Shown in pieces: positions 12,601 to 23,690 of a stretch of DNA of 64,000 nucleotides (position 1 is the stretch's first letter; each line of letters opens with the position of its first letter). The position numbers and the translations under genes were made by a program. Under the pieces are notes generated by a model. It made no database searches. It had not been told where the DNA came from and saw only the letters and a list, made by a program, of their open reading frames with translations. This DNA comes from Alentia gelatinosa (taxonomy: Eukaryota > Annelida > Polychaeta > Phyllodocida > Polynoidae). The DNA lies in assembly GCA_950022655.1 (NCBI GenBank), contig OX465584.1, forward strand, positions 28,307,469 to 28,371,468. The letters are read 5' to 3'.

Positions 12601-12986
12601 TTAACCCTTTCACGGCGAGTGATGCCATACGGCATCAACCATGCTGGGGCGGGTGATGCCATATGAGATCATCTGTACTGGGGCGGGTGATGCCAAAAGG
12701 CATCATTTTCCTAGATTTAGAAGAATTAAGTTCTTATAGAATGAAATAGGAAATAGTGGGTTAATATTTATACAATTTTTAAATAATATAGCTATAACAC
12801 AGAGGAAAGGATATTAGGCAAAATAGATAATGGTATTAATATAAGGGTGGCATGTACTCCCATGTGATAAGTTTTCGAATTATTGTATTTAGACTGAAAC
12901 CTCCCGCCTCCTGGTGGTATACAATACCACCCCTACCCGCCGTTAACCATGTGGTTCGGTCACAGGCCCCACTACTAAAAGGTTAA
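12601..12986 (+). mobile_element. piggyBac-like MITE, copy 1
   Basis: Bounded by TTAA at 12601-12604 and 12983-12986, with inner termini CCCTTTCACGGCG (left) and AAAAGG before the right TTAA, i.e. short inverted CC-TTT ends. TTAA target duplication with CCCTTT-type ends is the hallmark of piggyBac elements. The 386-bp body has no coding capacity. The left side carries a hairpin array (separate entry) and the right side contains CCTCCTGGTGGTATA and GGTCACAGGCCCC, both echoed in the copies at 28408-28716 and 40668-41002. Confidence 0.65.
12614..12704. repeat. 34-bp hairpin array GATGCC-N4-GGCATC
   Basis: Inverted repeat GATGCC-ATAC-GGCATC at 12621-12636, a degenerate copy starting 12655, and GATGCC-AAAA-GGCATC at 12689-12704. 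Spacing is exactly 34 bp each time. The same period is found in copy 2 of the element. Both arms are kept while the 4-nt centre varies, as expected for a site bound by a dimeric protein. Confidence 0.8.
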
Positions 12987-14917
12987 ATAAATCAAAATCA
13001 TAACAATAAAATCGTTGACATTTTTTTTTCTTGATTCTATGGGTAAGTGCATATCTTCCATAGAGAATTGTAACCATATTATACCGACACAATAAACATG
13101 ATATATCATGTATGAAAATGTCCTTACTCGTGGGGTTGTGAGGACATGACCAGAGAGGTGTACCAGAGTAGATGAAAAGCAAATTAGTAACTAAGATAGC
13201 TGTTATATATTTACCCTGTGATATTTAAAAAGGTGGGACACGAACAAAAACACAGACATCATGTGATGGGGTACAAAGTGTCGTAGAGGCAAGTAGTATT
13301 ATGGCATCTACAAAGAAACATGACCTTAATGGCCCAAAAGCAGAGGTATCTCAGCATTGAATTTCTCAGTCTTAGATCTGTAAGTTCCTGTTGAATGTTT
13401 TTCCTTTTAATTCCTTTTATGCTTATATTTAATGAATGATTCTGAACTTTATTTTACAACGGAAGGAAGTGGCCTGGAGAAAACTAAAACGAGCAAAAGA
13501 AATCTAACGATTTTAACGATAGTCCCAGATCTATTCAAACATTGCCAAAGGAACTGTGAAAGGAATCTTTGCTAAAATCAATCCAGGTGAAGGTGGATGT
13601 AACAGAGAGTTTCCTACTGAGCCTCACATTCCCTGGTGAGTTGCGCGACAGGGGATAGAAGAACTGAGTATTATGAATCGATGCTTTTAATGATTCAGCA
13701 CATAGAGCAAGCTGGCCCTCCCCAACAGATATAGATCCTGGCTAGTGCATCAGGGTACTTACTTGTGAGGGCCGTTCATACTTGGAATGGTCCGATCAAG
13801 GGGTGCCCGACCCAAGTCTTCGGTAAATACGGCGCCAATCAATCAAATCGATGTAAGACGTTGCCTGCCACTTTGCATCTACTGTATAGGTCACTGTACC
13901 TCTTGTGGGCTGCTTCGAGAATATAAGTCGCCCCTTATATAGGCTTACGTACGACCAGAGGTAGAACAGGTTCTTGAAAATGGAACAGAAATAGAACTCT
14001 GTGTTGAAACCATGCCTTTTTGGTGACTGATGTATATATTCTATTAAAAGCATTTTTATCTTCTAAATTTACGTAACATCTAAACAGATGTATGCAAGTC
14101 TATCAGTAACATTTAACTCTCATATCTTCCTGAATAAACATATTTGATATCTTGGAGCCTACTTAATGTTCGGCTTTTCGATTTTTAAACTGCTCACATC
14201 CTTTTACAAGTATACGTGATTTACACGTCAATAAGTCTTTCATGTTAATTCTCGTGCATAAATGTATTGGTCTGCTTTATCGCCATCATTTCAAAGTAGG
14301 GTTTATATAGGGACCACATTTAGTTTTGAGGTGTTACACTCATCGTGGTTATGACGAAGACGAATCGAGAATGGGCGGACATCGAATTCTTTTGCCTTTT
14401 CCTGCTCAAGTATAGAAATAACAAATAGGCGTAACGCATATCATGATGATAACAAACACATTTCCTACCTCATTCTGTCTAAATGCACCACAAAACATCC
14501 TATTCAATTTGCTTGTCTTAAATGAGGACACTGAATTGGTGATAAACAAAGTTCATTAATAAATAGTTAAGGCGCGCACAAAGATATTTCGGGATACATG
14601 TGAAGGGACAGCGCTGCTCTCAGAGATTGTTTAAGCAGAACTCTTCACATTTTATTCAATGATGACTGGCATGATGAAGAGACCGTAAAGAAGTGGCAAT
14701 CATATGTTCCTTTTTTCATAAGCATCCCACCAGGTGTCGCTGTTTCCAAGGAATTCTATGCGCATCATCTAGATAGATCGGTCTGATTTTTTTTGGAGAA
14801 AGCTAAATTCTACTCAAGAAGCTGCAGATGTAGCCGCTTTGTGCTGAATCGTTATATATACCTATAGCCGAACACTCCACACTTGCATACGGCTGTCGGT
14901 ATGTAATACTACTGAGG
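12987..14917. other. No gene seen
   Basis: AT-rich. The 85-codon minus frame at 13796-14053 has no recognisable domain. No repeat structure noted before the 20-bp tandem at 14918. Confidence 0.45.
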
Positions 14918-14977
14918 TTCATACCAAGGCTAACATATTCACACCAACATTAAACATTTCATACTAAGGTTGACCAT
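14918..14977 (+). repeat. 20-bp tandem repeat, three units
   Basis: Units TTCATACCAAGGCTAACATA, TTCACACCAACATTAAACAT and TTCATACTAAGGTTGACCAT abut with a period of exactly 20 bp. They lie just upstream of the larger X-box repeat array. Confidence 0.8.
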
Positions 14978-15028
14978 GTTATAGTAGAGGAGCAAATGGC
15001 CTAAAAATGGGTAAAATTGACCCCCGAA

Positions 15029-16340
15029 AGTCTACTGGCTGAAACTTGCCATATTAGTCAATTATGACCTCAGGAATCTGAATCTGATACTCGTTTGTTT
15101 CAAATAGTGTAGCATCATACTCGTTTCCATGGTAATAGAAGGAAAACAAAATGTAATACATACTGACACATAATACATACTTTTATAAGAAAAGGTGAAT
15201 AAATGCATTTTTTCTGTCGGTAAAATTTATCATTCTTTGGCCAAAAGTGTACAGTATGGAAATATGCCCTTTTCTGTTTTCTTGGAAGAACTGTTGCCAT
15301 GGTAACATTCCAATTTGTGGGGGAACCCCCATTTTTGGATTTCTCATGGTTATTAAAGTTGGATAAAAAGAATAATTTTATGAATGACACATACAAATTG
15401 ATAAATTTAGCAATAACACACAGCATTGATAGGTACCACCATTTTTTGAAGCCATTCAATTGTTCCCATGGCAACTATAACAAGGTTTTTTCTAGGACCA
15501 AAGCAGCCAGATAATGATACACTAACTGGACATTTGTATGGCAAATCTGCATGACATGGCAACTAGTAGAAGAGTATAGTCTCAAAAAGGCCATTAGAGA
15601 GTCTACTGAATGAAATGTGCCATGTTGGTCAATCATTACATGGGGAATCTGATTCTGCCACTCTTTTGACCAAAAGAATGTAGCATCACTTTTGTTTCCA
15701 TGACAACCTTAATGCATAATAATCTACTTAGAAACCACCAATTTCCTGCAAATATAAATAATAGGTGTAAGAAATAGGAGCTAAACACCTACTCATGAGA
15801 TTTCATTTTCATGATGTATACATTTGGGACATAATGTGGAGTTGTTCTCTTCATTCCCTTAGAATTTGATTGCCATGGCAACCAGTTTAGCACAAAACAG
15901 ACACTGCAGTAGCCAGCTCTGATTGTTGTCAAAGCAAATAACTAGCTTTTTAGCCATTGATGATAGAGACTTAATGTAAGTATTTATCCTAGTACTTGAA
16001 ATGTGCCATGTTGGTCAATCATTACATGGGGAATATGATTCTGCCACTCTTTTGACCAAAAGAATGTAGCATCACTTCCATTTCCATGACAACCTAAATG
16101 CATAATAATCTACCTAAAAACCACCAATTTCTTAAACATTTGAAGTGCAAGTCCCAGAAAAACAAGAAAACTCATAGGGTTTCAAACTCATTAATTGTTT
16201 TTATATGTTAACATTTCGGACGTAATGGGTAACTCTTGTTTCTATGTCTTTAGAATCTTGTTACCATGGCAACCAATGCAGGTAGAAAATAATCAGTGCA
16301 GTTACCCCCTTTGATTCTCATATAAACAAATTAAAAAGGT
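15029..16340 (+). repeat. Large tandem repeat, three diverged units
   Basis: Units start at about 15029, 15600 and 15991. Units 2 and 3 share long stretches: ATGTGCCATGTTGGTCAATC, then a run of CATTACATGGGGAAT, GATTCTGCCACTC, TTTTGACCAAAAGAATGTAG, and GCATAATAATCTAC. Unit 1 is more diverged (AGTCTACTGGCTGAAACTTG, GCATCATACTCGTTTCCATG). Unit lengths are about 571 and 391 bp. No reading frame runs through more than 120 codons and no transposon protein is visible. It may be a non-autonomous transposable element or a local duplication; I recognise no family. Confidence 0.8.
15123..16273 (+). promoter_or_regulatory. Eight RFX X-box-like palindromes
   Basis: Sites fitting or close to GTTNCCATGGNAAC occur at 15123-15136, 15293-15306 (GTTGCCATGGTAAC, full), 15462-15475, 15553-15563 (partial), 15694-15707, 15869-15882, 16080-16093 and 16260-16273 (GTTACCATGGCAAC, full). 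They fall at matching places in the tandem units, two or more per unit. The word is the known binding site of RFX factors, which control ciliary genes. Whether these sites are bound is unknown; they may be part of a repeat consensus. Confidence 0.6.
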
Positions 16341-17313
16341 TTAGAAGGTTAAGGTATGGATCAGAGCTAACCATTGCATGTCAGAATCTCAGACCATTGT
16401 GGGGCATGCCATGGAGGAAAAATGTGACACCACTTAGTTTCAATTCCTGGCTCACTCTTGCTGGTTTTCTCTCCCCATATTGTGAAGGTTATATGGCCTT
16501 GTTGTTGGTGCCCATAGTGCCCTTGAGCCCTGATACCTTTCCCAGGATGTCACAGTTTTAGTGTTGCACCTGCTACTCCTCAGCAAGTAAGGCAGGCCAG
16601 CAGGGAGGAGGAGAGGTAGCCAGAGGAGAGGTAGCCTGAAGGGCAGGATAAGGAGACCACCTCTGAACTAGAGGAGCAAGAAGGGGAGGAGACATGGGAG
16701 GGAGAGACCCTAAAGTGTCCTTCTGAGTAGAAAAGTCAACCAAAGGGGCCTTGCATCACTCATCCTGCCTAAGAGGGCCATAGAGGAAATATATTAGAGA
16801 TCATATTAGAAAGAAAACACAGGGGCTACCTGAATGTTTTGCTGCAATGCTGCCTCTGTTTAATCCACTTCTCGATGCCTCTCCAAGAAAGGAATATTCT
16901 GTCTTTGAGCCTTTAAGACACTAGTATGTCTGTCCTGAGAAAGCTATGTTCCCCTCATAACTCTGAAAGAAGGGGCCTTATCATTATTGCCTCTCCTGTT
17001 AGTAGCTCCATATCTCCCTGTGCCCAATACAGGAGAAAATGGGAGGTAACTCTCTGGCTTGATAATGGTGCATTTCATATGTTATGGGGCTAGCATTGTT
17101 CAGAAAACAGTCCAGGACTGGCCCCAGAAATTAGCAAAACACTAGATGAAGGTTGGGAGAGGTCATAATGGAGGGGAGAGTGGGTTTCAGTGAATTATAT
17201 TGCTAGCATATGCCCTGATGGTCAGACTGTATTGGGAATCCTATTCTTCTATGCATGAGAATAACCAAGGAACAGCAGAGGCCAGAACAGAATGGAGGGT
17301 GCCAGAATAGTGG
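15220..17313. other. CpG desert
   Basis: By direct reading, this 2.1-kb stretch has only three CpG dinucleotides (16217, 16221 and 16873), bounded by CpGs at 15218 and 17314. TpG and CpA are abundant, as expected after long-term methylated-cytosine decay. The tandem X-box repeat fills the first half. The second half (16340-17313) has no recognisable gene; a 15-bp direct repeat (AGAGGAGAGGTAGCC) sits near 16608-16636. Confidence 0.85.
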
Positions 17314-17452
17314 CGGATGTCAGTGGTTTAGACAATTAGACTACAAATGGTGGAATCAGCAGGAACCTTCTGGCTTCTCTGTCTAGTCAGGATATCATCA
17401 AATAAGTAAGGACATTTATAAGTATGCGTATAGAAATTAAAGTAATACAGTG

Positions 17453-17937
17453 TTTCCACCTGCCACTTCCGGCCCGCAATTCTGTCTTTTGGCACCACTA
17501 CTGACTATTTGCCATTTTTAGGGTACATAATTGTCAGGTGGAAATGGGGAAAACATGTTACAGATCAACAATCTTTATCTCCACATTATGCAATATGGCA
17601 CCAGCTGACAATTATTTGCCTCCCCGATAAATTGAAAGCAGTTATGTACATATAATTGGTTTGTGGCAAGCTTTTTACATTAACCATCTCTGCACAGTGT
17701 ATCCATTGGAAGCACACATTCAGCTGCAATGTCAGGAGTGTTAATCATCAGGCTAGTAAACATGTATCAGCATCAGTATTTTCTCAGTTACTTTCAATAC
17801 AAAGGTCGGAAAACCATCTGTCAGGTGGAAAGAGTTTGTTTTTGTTGATAATTATAATTAATCTCAAGTGACACCACCCAATGACTGATTTTTAATGAAT
17901 ACATAATTGGTGATCATTTAGTCGTCAGGTGGAAATG
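17453..17937. mobile_element. Cluster of GTCAGGTGGAAA ends (MITE-like)
   Basis: GTCAGGTGGAAATG occurs at 17533-17546 and 17924-17937, and GTCAGGTGGAAAG at 17820-17832. The inverted form TTTCCACCTGCC lies at 17453-17464, so 17453-17546 looks like a ~95-bp element with inverted ends. TTTTGGCACCAC (17498) and ATGGCACCAG (17594) are internal echoes, also seen as TTTGGCACCACG near 52976. A related word, GTCGTCAGGCGGTGAAAC, is at 24631-24648. Probably a non-autonomous DNA transposon family; superfamily unknown. Confidence 0.5.
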
Positions 17938-19079
17938 CTTAAGTTGATCAAAATGAATAATAACATTAAGGATGACATGCTATACTATGTGATTGAGTAA
18001 CAGAATGAACTTGACACATCCTGCCCCCAGCTGTGTACATTGACACTAATAGCCATTAATGAGAGAGTGGCTCTGCCATAGATTCCCATCAATAAAGGGT
18101 TGATAAGAGGACTTTGAAGTGCTGTGGGGGGGAAGCACTAAGGACAAAAGCACTGACATGGTGGCAGTACCCCAGGGCCCCATTGCTCCACTTTTTGTGG
18201 TATCGCTAGCTATAATTGTATCACAATTTTATTTTACGATAACTTTAACGATCTTACTATTTTATTACATGTACTCTGCCAATTAGAGTTGGTATGGCTC
18301 AATGCAATATGCTCTGTGTTGGTTTTGTCTTCAAACTTGTTGTTTAGACCAAACCAACAAGGAACGTTATCAATTAGGATATGTAGCGATTATCATGAGT
18401 GTGTGTATACCAACAAGACTACATCAATACGTTCTACCGCCAATATAATTCTAAAAGTAACGATATGAATACTACCTGCAACAGTTTCTCTCTTCTCTTA
18501 AAGCTCGATGAGTTCTAAAAGGGAACTGATGAGAGTAGGAAATAGGAATTTTGCAACAAGACAAGCAATACTAAACTAAGATGTAAAATTGTGTTTCATT
18601 TCTAAATAAATCTGCCATGTCTGCGAGACTTCTAATAGAGTATTTTTACCAGAAGGTAACAGAACCCGGATTTTACACGGGAACTTAGAGATGGACCCAT
18701 CAGTCAGGTGCATCCTGTCGCCCACAGGTCATACTTAGAAGCATTTCTACGCAGTCTTCTTATCTCCCATGCCATTAAGGACTAGAGCCCATACTGGGAT
18801 GACTAATAGATTTGCGAATGGAAGGAGAACTTTTTATCATTATGATGTCTACTGAATAACAAGAAGCTTTCCAGTATCAGTGTACCACAAAGACAGTCCC
18901 TCAAGTTGGAAAGCCCTGCATTATAGTTAAATTAGGTTACCCTGGGCGTATGGATTACATTATGGACTAGATTAATTAAAAACACAGACCAAGACGTGGA
19001 GTAAGAGGCCAAGAGCAATTTAGGATTCGAAGAAGATAGACATCTAGATCGGGAACAGTTTGCAAAGAAAAGAAGACGA
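17938..19079. other. No gene seen
   Basis: AT-rich unique-looking sequence with no convincing frame or repeat before the reverse-transcriptase remnant. Confidence 0.45.
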
Positions 19080-19570
19080 CGATTTTAAGCAATTGATTGT
19101 TTAGTTTTAGAAACCTAAGACGCTGTTTAACTAATTCCGAAGCCATTCAAATGTATTTATCTAGCATTTTGCCTGTTCAAGACTATTGTGCCTTTATTAT
19201 GGATGGCATTAAAGAACTAGATTTTAAAATGATAGTTTCATCACCGTGGCCTGAGTACCGAAACCGGTCTAACAGGTAGTGAATATGCAATTGATATACT
19301 ATATATGGAAGAGGAGAAAACAATTAGGGGTTATAATTCAGAAGCACATATTTAGACCAGATTGGCTAGACCAGGCTGGTAGAGCTGCTAAAAGACCAGA
19401 CAAGATTATTTTTAGGACCAATCATACACGTAGCGCGCCGGTTATGAATAGTCCTCATTATATAGGTGTTAGATTCTGGAACTTGCTTTCGATGTTCGGT
19501 CAAAATAGTGATACAAAAGAACATTTTAGGACTATCTAGACATTGTGCTAGAGGTATATTGAGTGCTTGA
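19080..19570 (+). pseudogene. C-terminal remnant of a non-LTR reverse transcriptase
   Basis: Two adjacent plus-strand frames give the typical tail of a LINE reverse transcriptase. At 19097-19279: RRCLTNSEAIQMYLSSILPV then DYCAFIMDG, matching the thumb-region pattern L(T)..a...y.s.i.PvfDYc...wdg. At 19279-19539: RTNHTRSAPVMNSPH, then GVRFWNLLS and TKEHFRTI, matching the terminal TR...G..fWN.Lp....s...Fk pattern. The order and spacing are right and the two halves are out of frame at the junction, so this is a decayed copy. The catalytic YxDD part is not visible upstream. It may or may not be the same family as the copy at 3.2-3.9 kb. Confidence 0.75.
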
Positions 19571-21199
19571 TGTGTGGTCATCATGAAAAGAAATTCTCCA
19601 TTCTCATCTCATCACTAACTGCGAGGTGCAAGTCTAAATAAAAAAAGACAACAAAAAGCATTCGAACATATTCCAGATTATACGGGGTACTCCTCTTGAC
19701 CGACGGCAATTTGATAACCAGACACTTGCCGATCACTACTGGATGCCATAGAGTTGCTCAAGTCTTTGATTATGAACATCTATTGTATAAATATATTAAT
19801 CAAAATTAAAAACATTGCAATATGTGACCTTCCTCTTAAATACACAGGAATCAAAATGTGTCACCTTCTACACATCCATTATTTTTTATATAGCTGTGTG
19901 CATACCTAAATAGTTAGATACTGCTGCATCCCTATTACTAATCTGTTATGTCCGACACAGGGTGTCATACACTAGGTCATCTCATCCCTGGTACAAGTTT
20001 AGCTATGGGAAAACATTACAAATATATATGCAACGATCTGAATTTGCGAAGTAATTTGAATTATTCTTATATTGTGGTGCTATTCTAATGTCTGTAGAAG
20101 GGGTGAGATAAATCCAGAACTGTACTCGAATCGTAAAATAAACAATACTCCACTCGATTGGACACACCGTAATCTTCATTCAGCTTCACCTCGATGACGA
20201 TTGTGGGGCATCCAAACTCATGGAGTATTGTCCATTTATACGATTCTTGATCCAGTTCTATATAAGTATGGAATACGTTGAGGTTTATAAATATAGAACA
20301 ACTTACCATGGCTTATAGTTCCATAGATAAATCCCCACCCATCTCATCTTATATTATGTACGACCATAGTAAGCTTACTTAACATATAAACTACATTTAC
20401 ATATCTTATTTCTAGAGACAGCTACTATAAACAGACCCTCCCTCGGGTAATTCTGCTTGTTATACATAGAAAGTAATATGTATGCAACCGGTTATGGGGC
20501 AGGGAGGTGATGATGTTGGAGAAATGAATCATTTGTATCAGTCACATCAATGTCGAAATTTAGTCTCCTTTGCTTCTTATAAAAAGGTAGAACGTATTCA
20601 CTTGGATGTAAACATCTCTGAGTAGAACCTAGTGGTGGGACACGTGGAGGGTAAGTAAATTTTCTGAAGGGTATACTTTAAAAGCAATAGCCGTGGCAGA
20701 GCCTTACGTCGAACGTAGGTCGCCGTGGGAAGGGGGTTTCCTACCAGCCCACCTGCTGAGCTCAATTCCATTTGTCTGTGGAACTACTTTACGGTTCGCC
20801 TCACGCCCAGACTAGACTCGTGGTATCCATACATTTACAGTATCAGTGGTAAGAGGCCCTCAGCAGGCACTATATTAGCAGCAGTCCCCATAGCAGCAGT
20901 CCCCAATAGCCTTTTTGTGTTGTTTGCCTCAGCGACAGCCATAGGCACATATGCATTCAAAGATAATTTTCCAAATTATTATATATCATAATATATTATT
21001 AATATATAAATATAAATATCGAATGGCAATGTATTTATTATTCACCTCGGGTCTTTGATACATCCGTTGTTGGGTTGGTTGATATGATTAATGCGCATTC
21101 CATGGTTACGCTTCTAACTCTAGGTGATCTGAGCTGCTCTAACCGTTATTGCCACTTCTGTTCCAGCCTCCGACACTGCATGAAACTTACCGCTTTACA
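19571..21199. other. No gene seen
   Basis: AT-rich with a GC-richer patch at 20690-20950. Within it TAGCAGCAGTCCCC is directly repeated (about 20875-20907). The 88-codon frame at 20725-20991 is unrecognised. Confidence 0.4.
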
Positions 21200-21380
21200 T
21201 ATGTGTGCGAAACGCGTCTAAAAGTAGGATTTTGTGTCTAGAAGTTGGACCTGCTATATGTCTCATAGACGCCTTATCTAGTGGCGTATATACATGTCCA
21301 TGGTGCGGTCTCATATACGTCATATATACACCTGATTTCATTGTATATACACCACTCTCAAAAAGTTCCATTCTCTGCCA
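21200..21380. repeat. Diffuse GTATATAC-rich repeat
   Basis: GGCGTATATAC (21283-21293), CATATACGTCATATATACACC (just after 21310) and TGTATATACACC repeat the same core on both strands. It is related to the palindromic words at 22012-22071 and 22204-22214. The minus-strand frame contains repeated VYT/VYM because of this. Confidence 0.5.
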
Positions 21381-21660
21381 CTTGGGGACACTACTAGTAG
21401 CATATTTCATTTGCCATTAACCATCCAAGTCTGTATTATATGAAAATTGCAATTTTATATTACCAATTTATTTTATAAAAACCTAATTAAGTATAAATTG
21501 ATTAATTACACATAGTAAACCTTGCATTATGTTGTTTTTTTAATTGTTTTTCTAATAGATCTTACTTTCAAACACCATTTCAATGTGCGGACATTCAGGC
21601 TAACTATATAATGACCCTCTCCAAACTTCAGGTTGAATCCTGAAATCATCTTACCCCCTG

Positions 21661-21720
21661 TGAATGCGGCCGCACAGGTGTGAAAGCGGCCGCACCAGTG
21701 TGAATGCGGCTGCACATGTG
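21661..21720 (+). repeat. 20-bp tandem repeat with NotI sites
   Basis: Three abutting 20-bp units: TGAATGCGGCCGCACAGGTG, TGAAAGCGGCCGCACCAGTG and TGAATGCGGCTGCACATGTG. The first two contain GCGGCCGC (21666-21673, 21686-21693). The extreme GC of this array contrasts with the AT-rich sequence just upstream. Confidence 0.85.
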
Positions 21721-21744
21721 TACCCGGCCCGCCCCGACACCATG

Positions 21745-21925
21745 ACACCTCGCGGCGGCCATGGGCGGGCAGTGGGGGTTGGGGGAGGGTTTTCCACTGA
21801 GTCAACCTGTACAAACGCGGCTGACGGCGGGCGGTGGGCAGCGGGCAGCGGGGGGCTTCTCACTGAGGCTGGCTGGGGGTGGCGGGGGGTGGTGGGGGGG
21901 GCGGGGGGTGGTGGTGTTGGGAAGT
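21745..21925 (+). other. G-rich strand with G-quadruplex potential
   Basis: Many runs of three to eight G on the plus strand, densest at 21870-21912 (GGGGG, GGGGGG and GGGGGGGG separated by 1-4 nt). Four or more G-tracts with short loops meet the usual criterion for intramolecular G-quadruplex formation. Overlapping Gly/Trp-rich frames here are compositional. Confidence 0.6.
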
Positions 21926-22011
21926 CGCGGGTGGCGGGTCAGTGTTGGTGCATCCTCTACCAACACCCACAGGATGGGGCGGGCCGCGGGTCGCAATTTC
22001 TTTTTGGTATC

Positions 22012-22071
22012 ATATATACGCCTGGCGTATATATATCGCACAGAGCATGTTATATCTTGGATACGCCAGGC
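22012..22071. repeat. Two ACGCCWGGCGT palindromes
   Basis: A perfect 23-bp palindrome (11-bp arms about a central T) is at 22012-22034 with core ACGCCTGGCGT at 22018-22028. A second core, ACGCCAGGCGT, is at 22061-22071, 43 bp downstream. The related half site GGCGTATATAT recurs at 22204-22214. Function unknown; the symmetry suits a dimeric DNA-binding protein. Confidence 0.7.
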
Positions 22072-22419
22072 GTGAAAGACAGCCAAGTCGCGCGGGTCTA
22101 CATATGGAAACTACCTCGTAGACGCCCGAAATGCAGACGCTGATAAGAGGTGTATACAAATGAAAACAAGTCTATATTCAGCCAATATGTGCGTTATCGC
22201 GATGGCGTATATATATGTAAAATAGTGGTTTTCGTGCAGTGCGACCTGCTCACTTGAGCAATTCAGTGTAATTGAAAAAACTTACTTATGAGGCTAGCTC
22301 AATTTGATGTATATTCATTCATTGTGGCAGGTGTAATATATCCAATAATAAAGTCTGTTGTTGCATATTATTACCGCCTACTCCTGTGTTTCTCTCCTTC
22401 TTTATATGAGATCAATATC

Positions 22420-22420
<1 letters not shown>

Positions 22421-22470
<50 letters not shown>

Positions 22471-22540
22471 CATACATATATATATATGTATATGTGTATA
22501 CATATATACATATATATGATATATATACATATACATACAC
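22421..22540. repeat. TA/TG microsatellite
   Basis: About 120 bp of TATATA with interspersed GTATA and CATA steps. A 92-codon frame running through it (22288-22566) ends in Tyr/Ile repeats and is not a gene. Confidence 0.9.
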
Positions 22541-23469
22541 ATCTTCATATAAACACATTCGTATAAACAAGTTCATATACATGTGTATGATTGGTACCTA
22601 GTAGAAACCGAACGAAAGTTGACATTTTTAGTTTTTATGCCACGATGGTCAGATTGTGTATTACTGGTTGATTATAGAATATCAAGAAATATATATTCAC
22701 TCACCGAGATCCAATTATGAATGCGTAATTGGCCATTTCAGCTCCTCTAAGTTAATTGTGCCTCTCGAGCATACAAGTCTAGCCATGTTACTGCCACCGT
22801 CCTTGCGGTCAATGATCCTTCCACATTATTACAAGAATATAGTTTTTGATGGTTTCACTGCAGTTATTTAGATCTTAATGTATAAAAGTGAGTGAATATC
22901 ATAATAAGTCCAATATTAACATATCAAAGAGAAATATGATAATCAATTCTGCGGTCAAAGCTCTTATATGACGTCGCTAAACAACATCAATAAATCCTGT
23001 GGGTAAGCACTCATAAAAAGGTCACAAATCGAAAATGTCATCCTCGTCAATGTCGCAATTTGGAGATATTTACTACATGGATATGCATAACCTTACTGTG
23101 ACTTGAGGGAGACGAACACACTGATCTGTATCGACTATCCGGATTGACATTAATACTAACCATCGTGTCGAATGGATATTCTCGTCCCCCGCATGAACTG
23201 CCAGCCCTCCTGCCGGTAGCAAGCTGTGAAGCTGTCGGTGTCCATGTTACTCAGAAATATTCCTATGCTTATTTTCAATCATAATTGCGCTTCAATGCTA
23301 ACACAAAGTGTCGTCAAGTTAAACTGTCAATGAAAATGGCAATACCAGAAAGTGTTGTCAATCGATGAGTAACAACAAGATGTCATAATTGCAAATAACG
23401 TAATTATGATTCAATTTCCTTAAGTGTTTATCTATTGTTGATATGAGAATGACGTTTGAGGTGGGGCTT
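22541..23469. other. No gene seen
   Basis: Unique-looking sequence with no supported frame, RNA gene or repeat. Confidence 0.45.
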
Positions 23470-23690
23470 GTTTCATAAACCGCCAGTAATATTCTGTGTC
23501 ATGTTAGGAAATATTTGAATGGGCGCTTTGAGTGCAACCAGAACTTTTTTAGTAGTAGTTTTTGTTCTGGTTGTTGATTGGTCGATTTGTTTTCACCTCT
23601 AGTGGCACGTACACTTTATGTTATGGCATACCACATACAATCAGTCAAAGTTAAGCCTACGTCGTTTTTATTAGGAGAAGAATAAAGGTC
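23470..23690. mobile_element. Short dispersed element with hairpin, copy 1
   Basis: A perfect 10-bp stem CAACCAGAAC (23535-23544) / GTTCTGGTTG (23564-23573) encloses a 19-nt loop. Downstream, ACAATCAGTCAAAGTTAAGCC ends the shared part with TTTTTATTAGGAGAAGAATAA. That tail is related to ACAGTCCGTTAATGTTAAGC and ACTAGGGATAGGATAA at 58350-58405. A CTCTAGTGGCAC word lies between. Probably a MITE-like repeat of unknown class. Confidence 0.4.
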
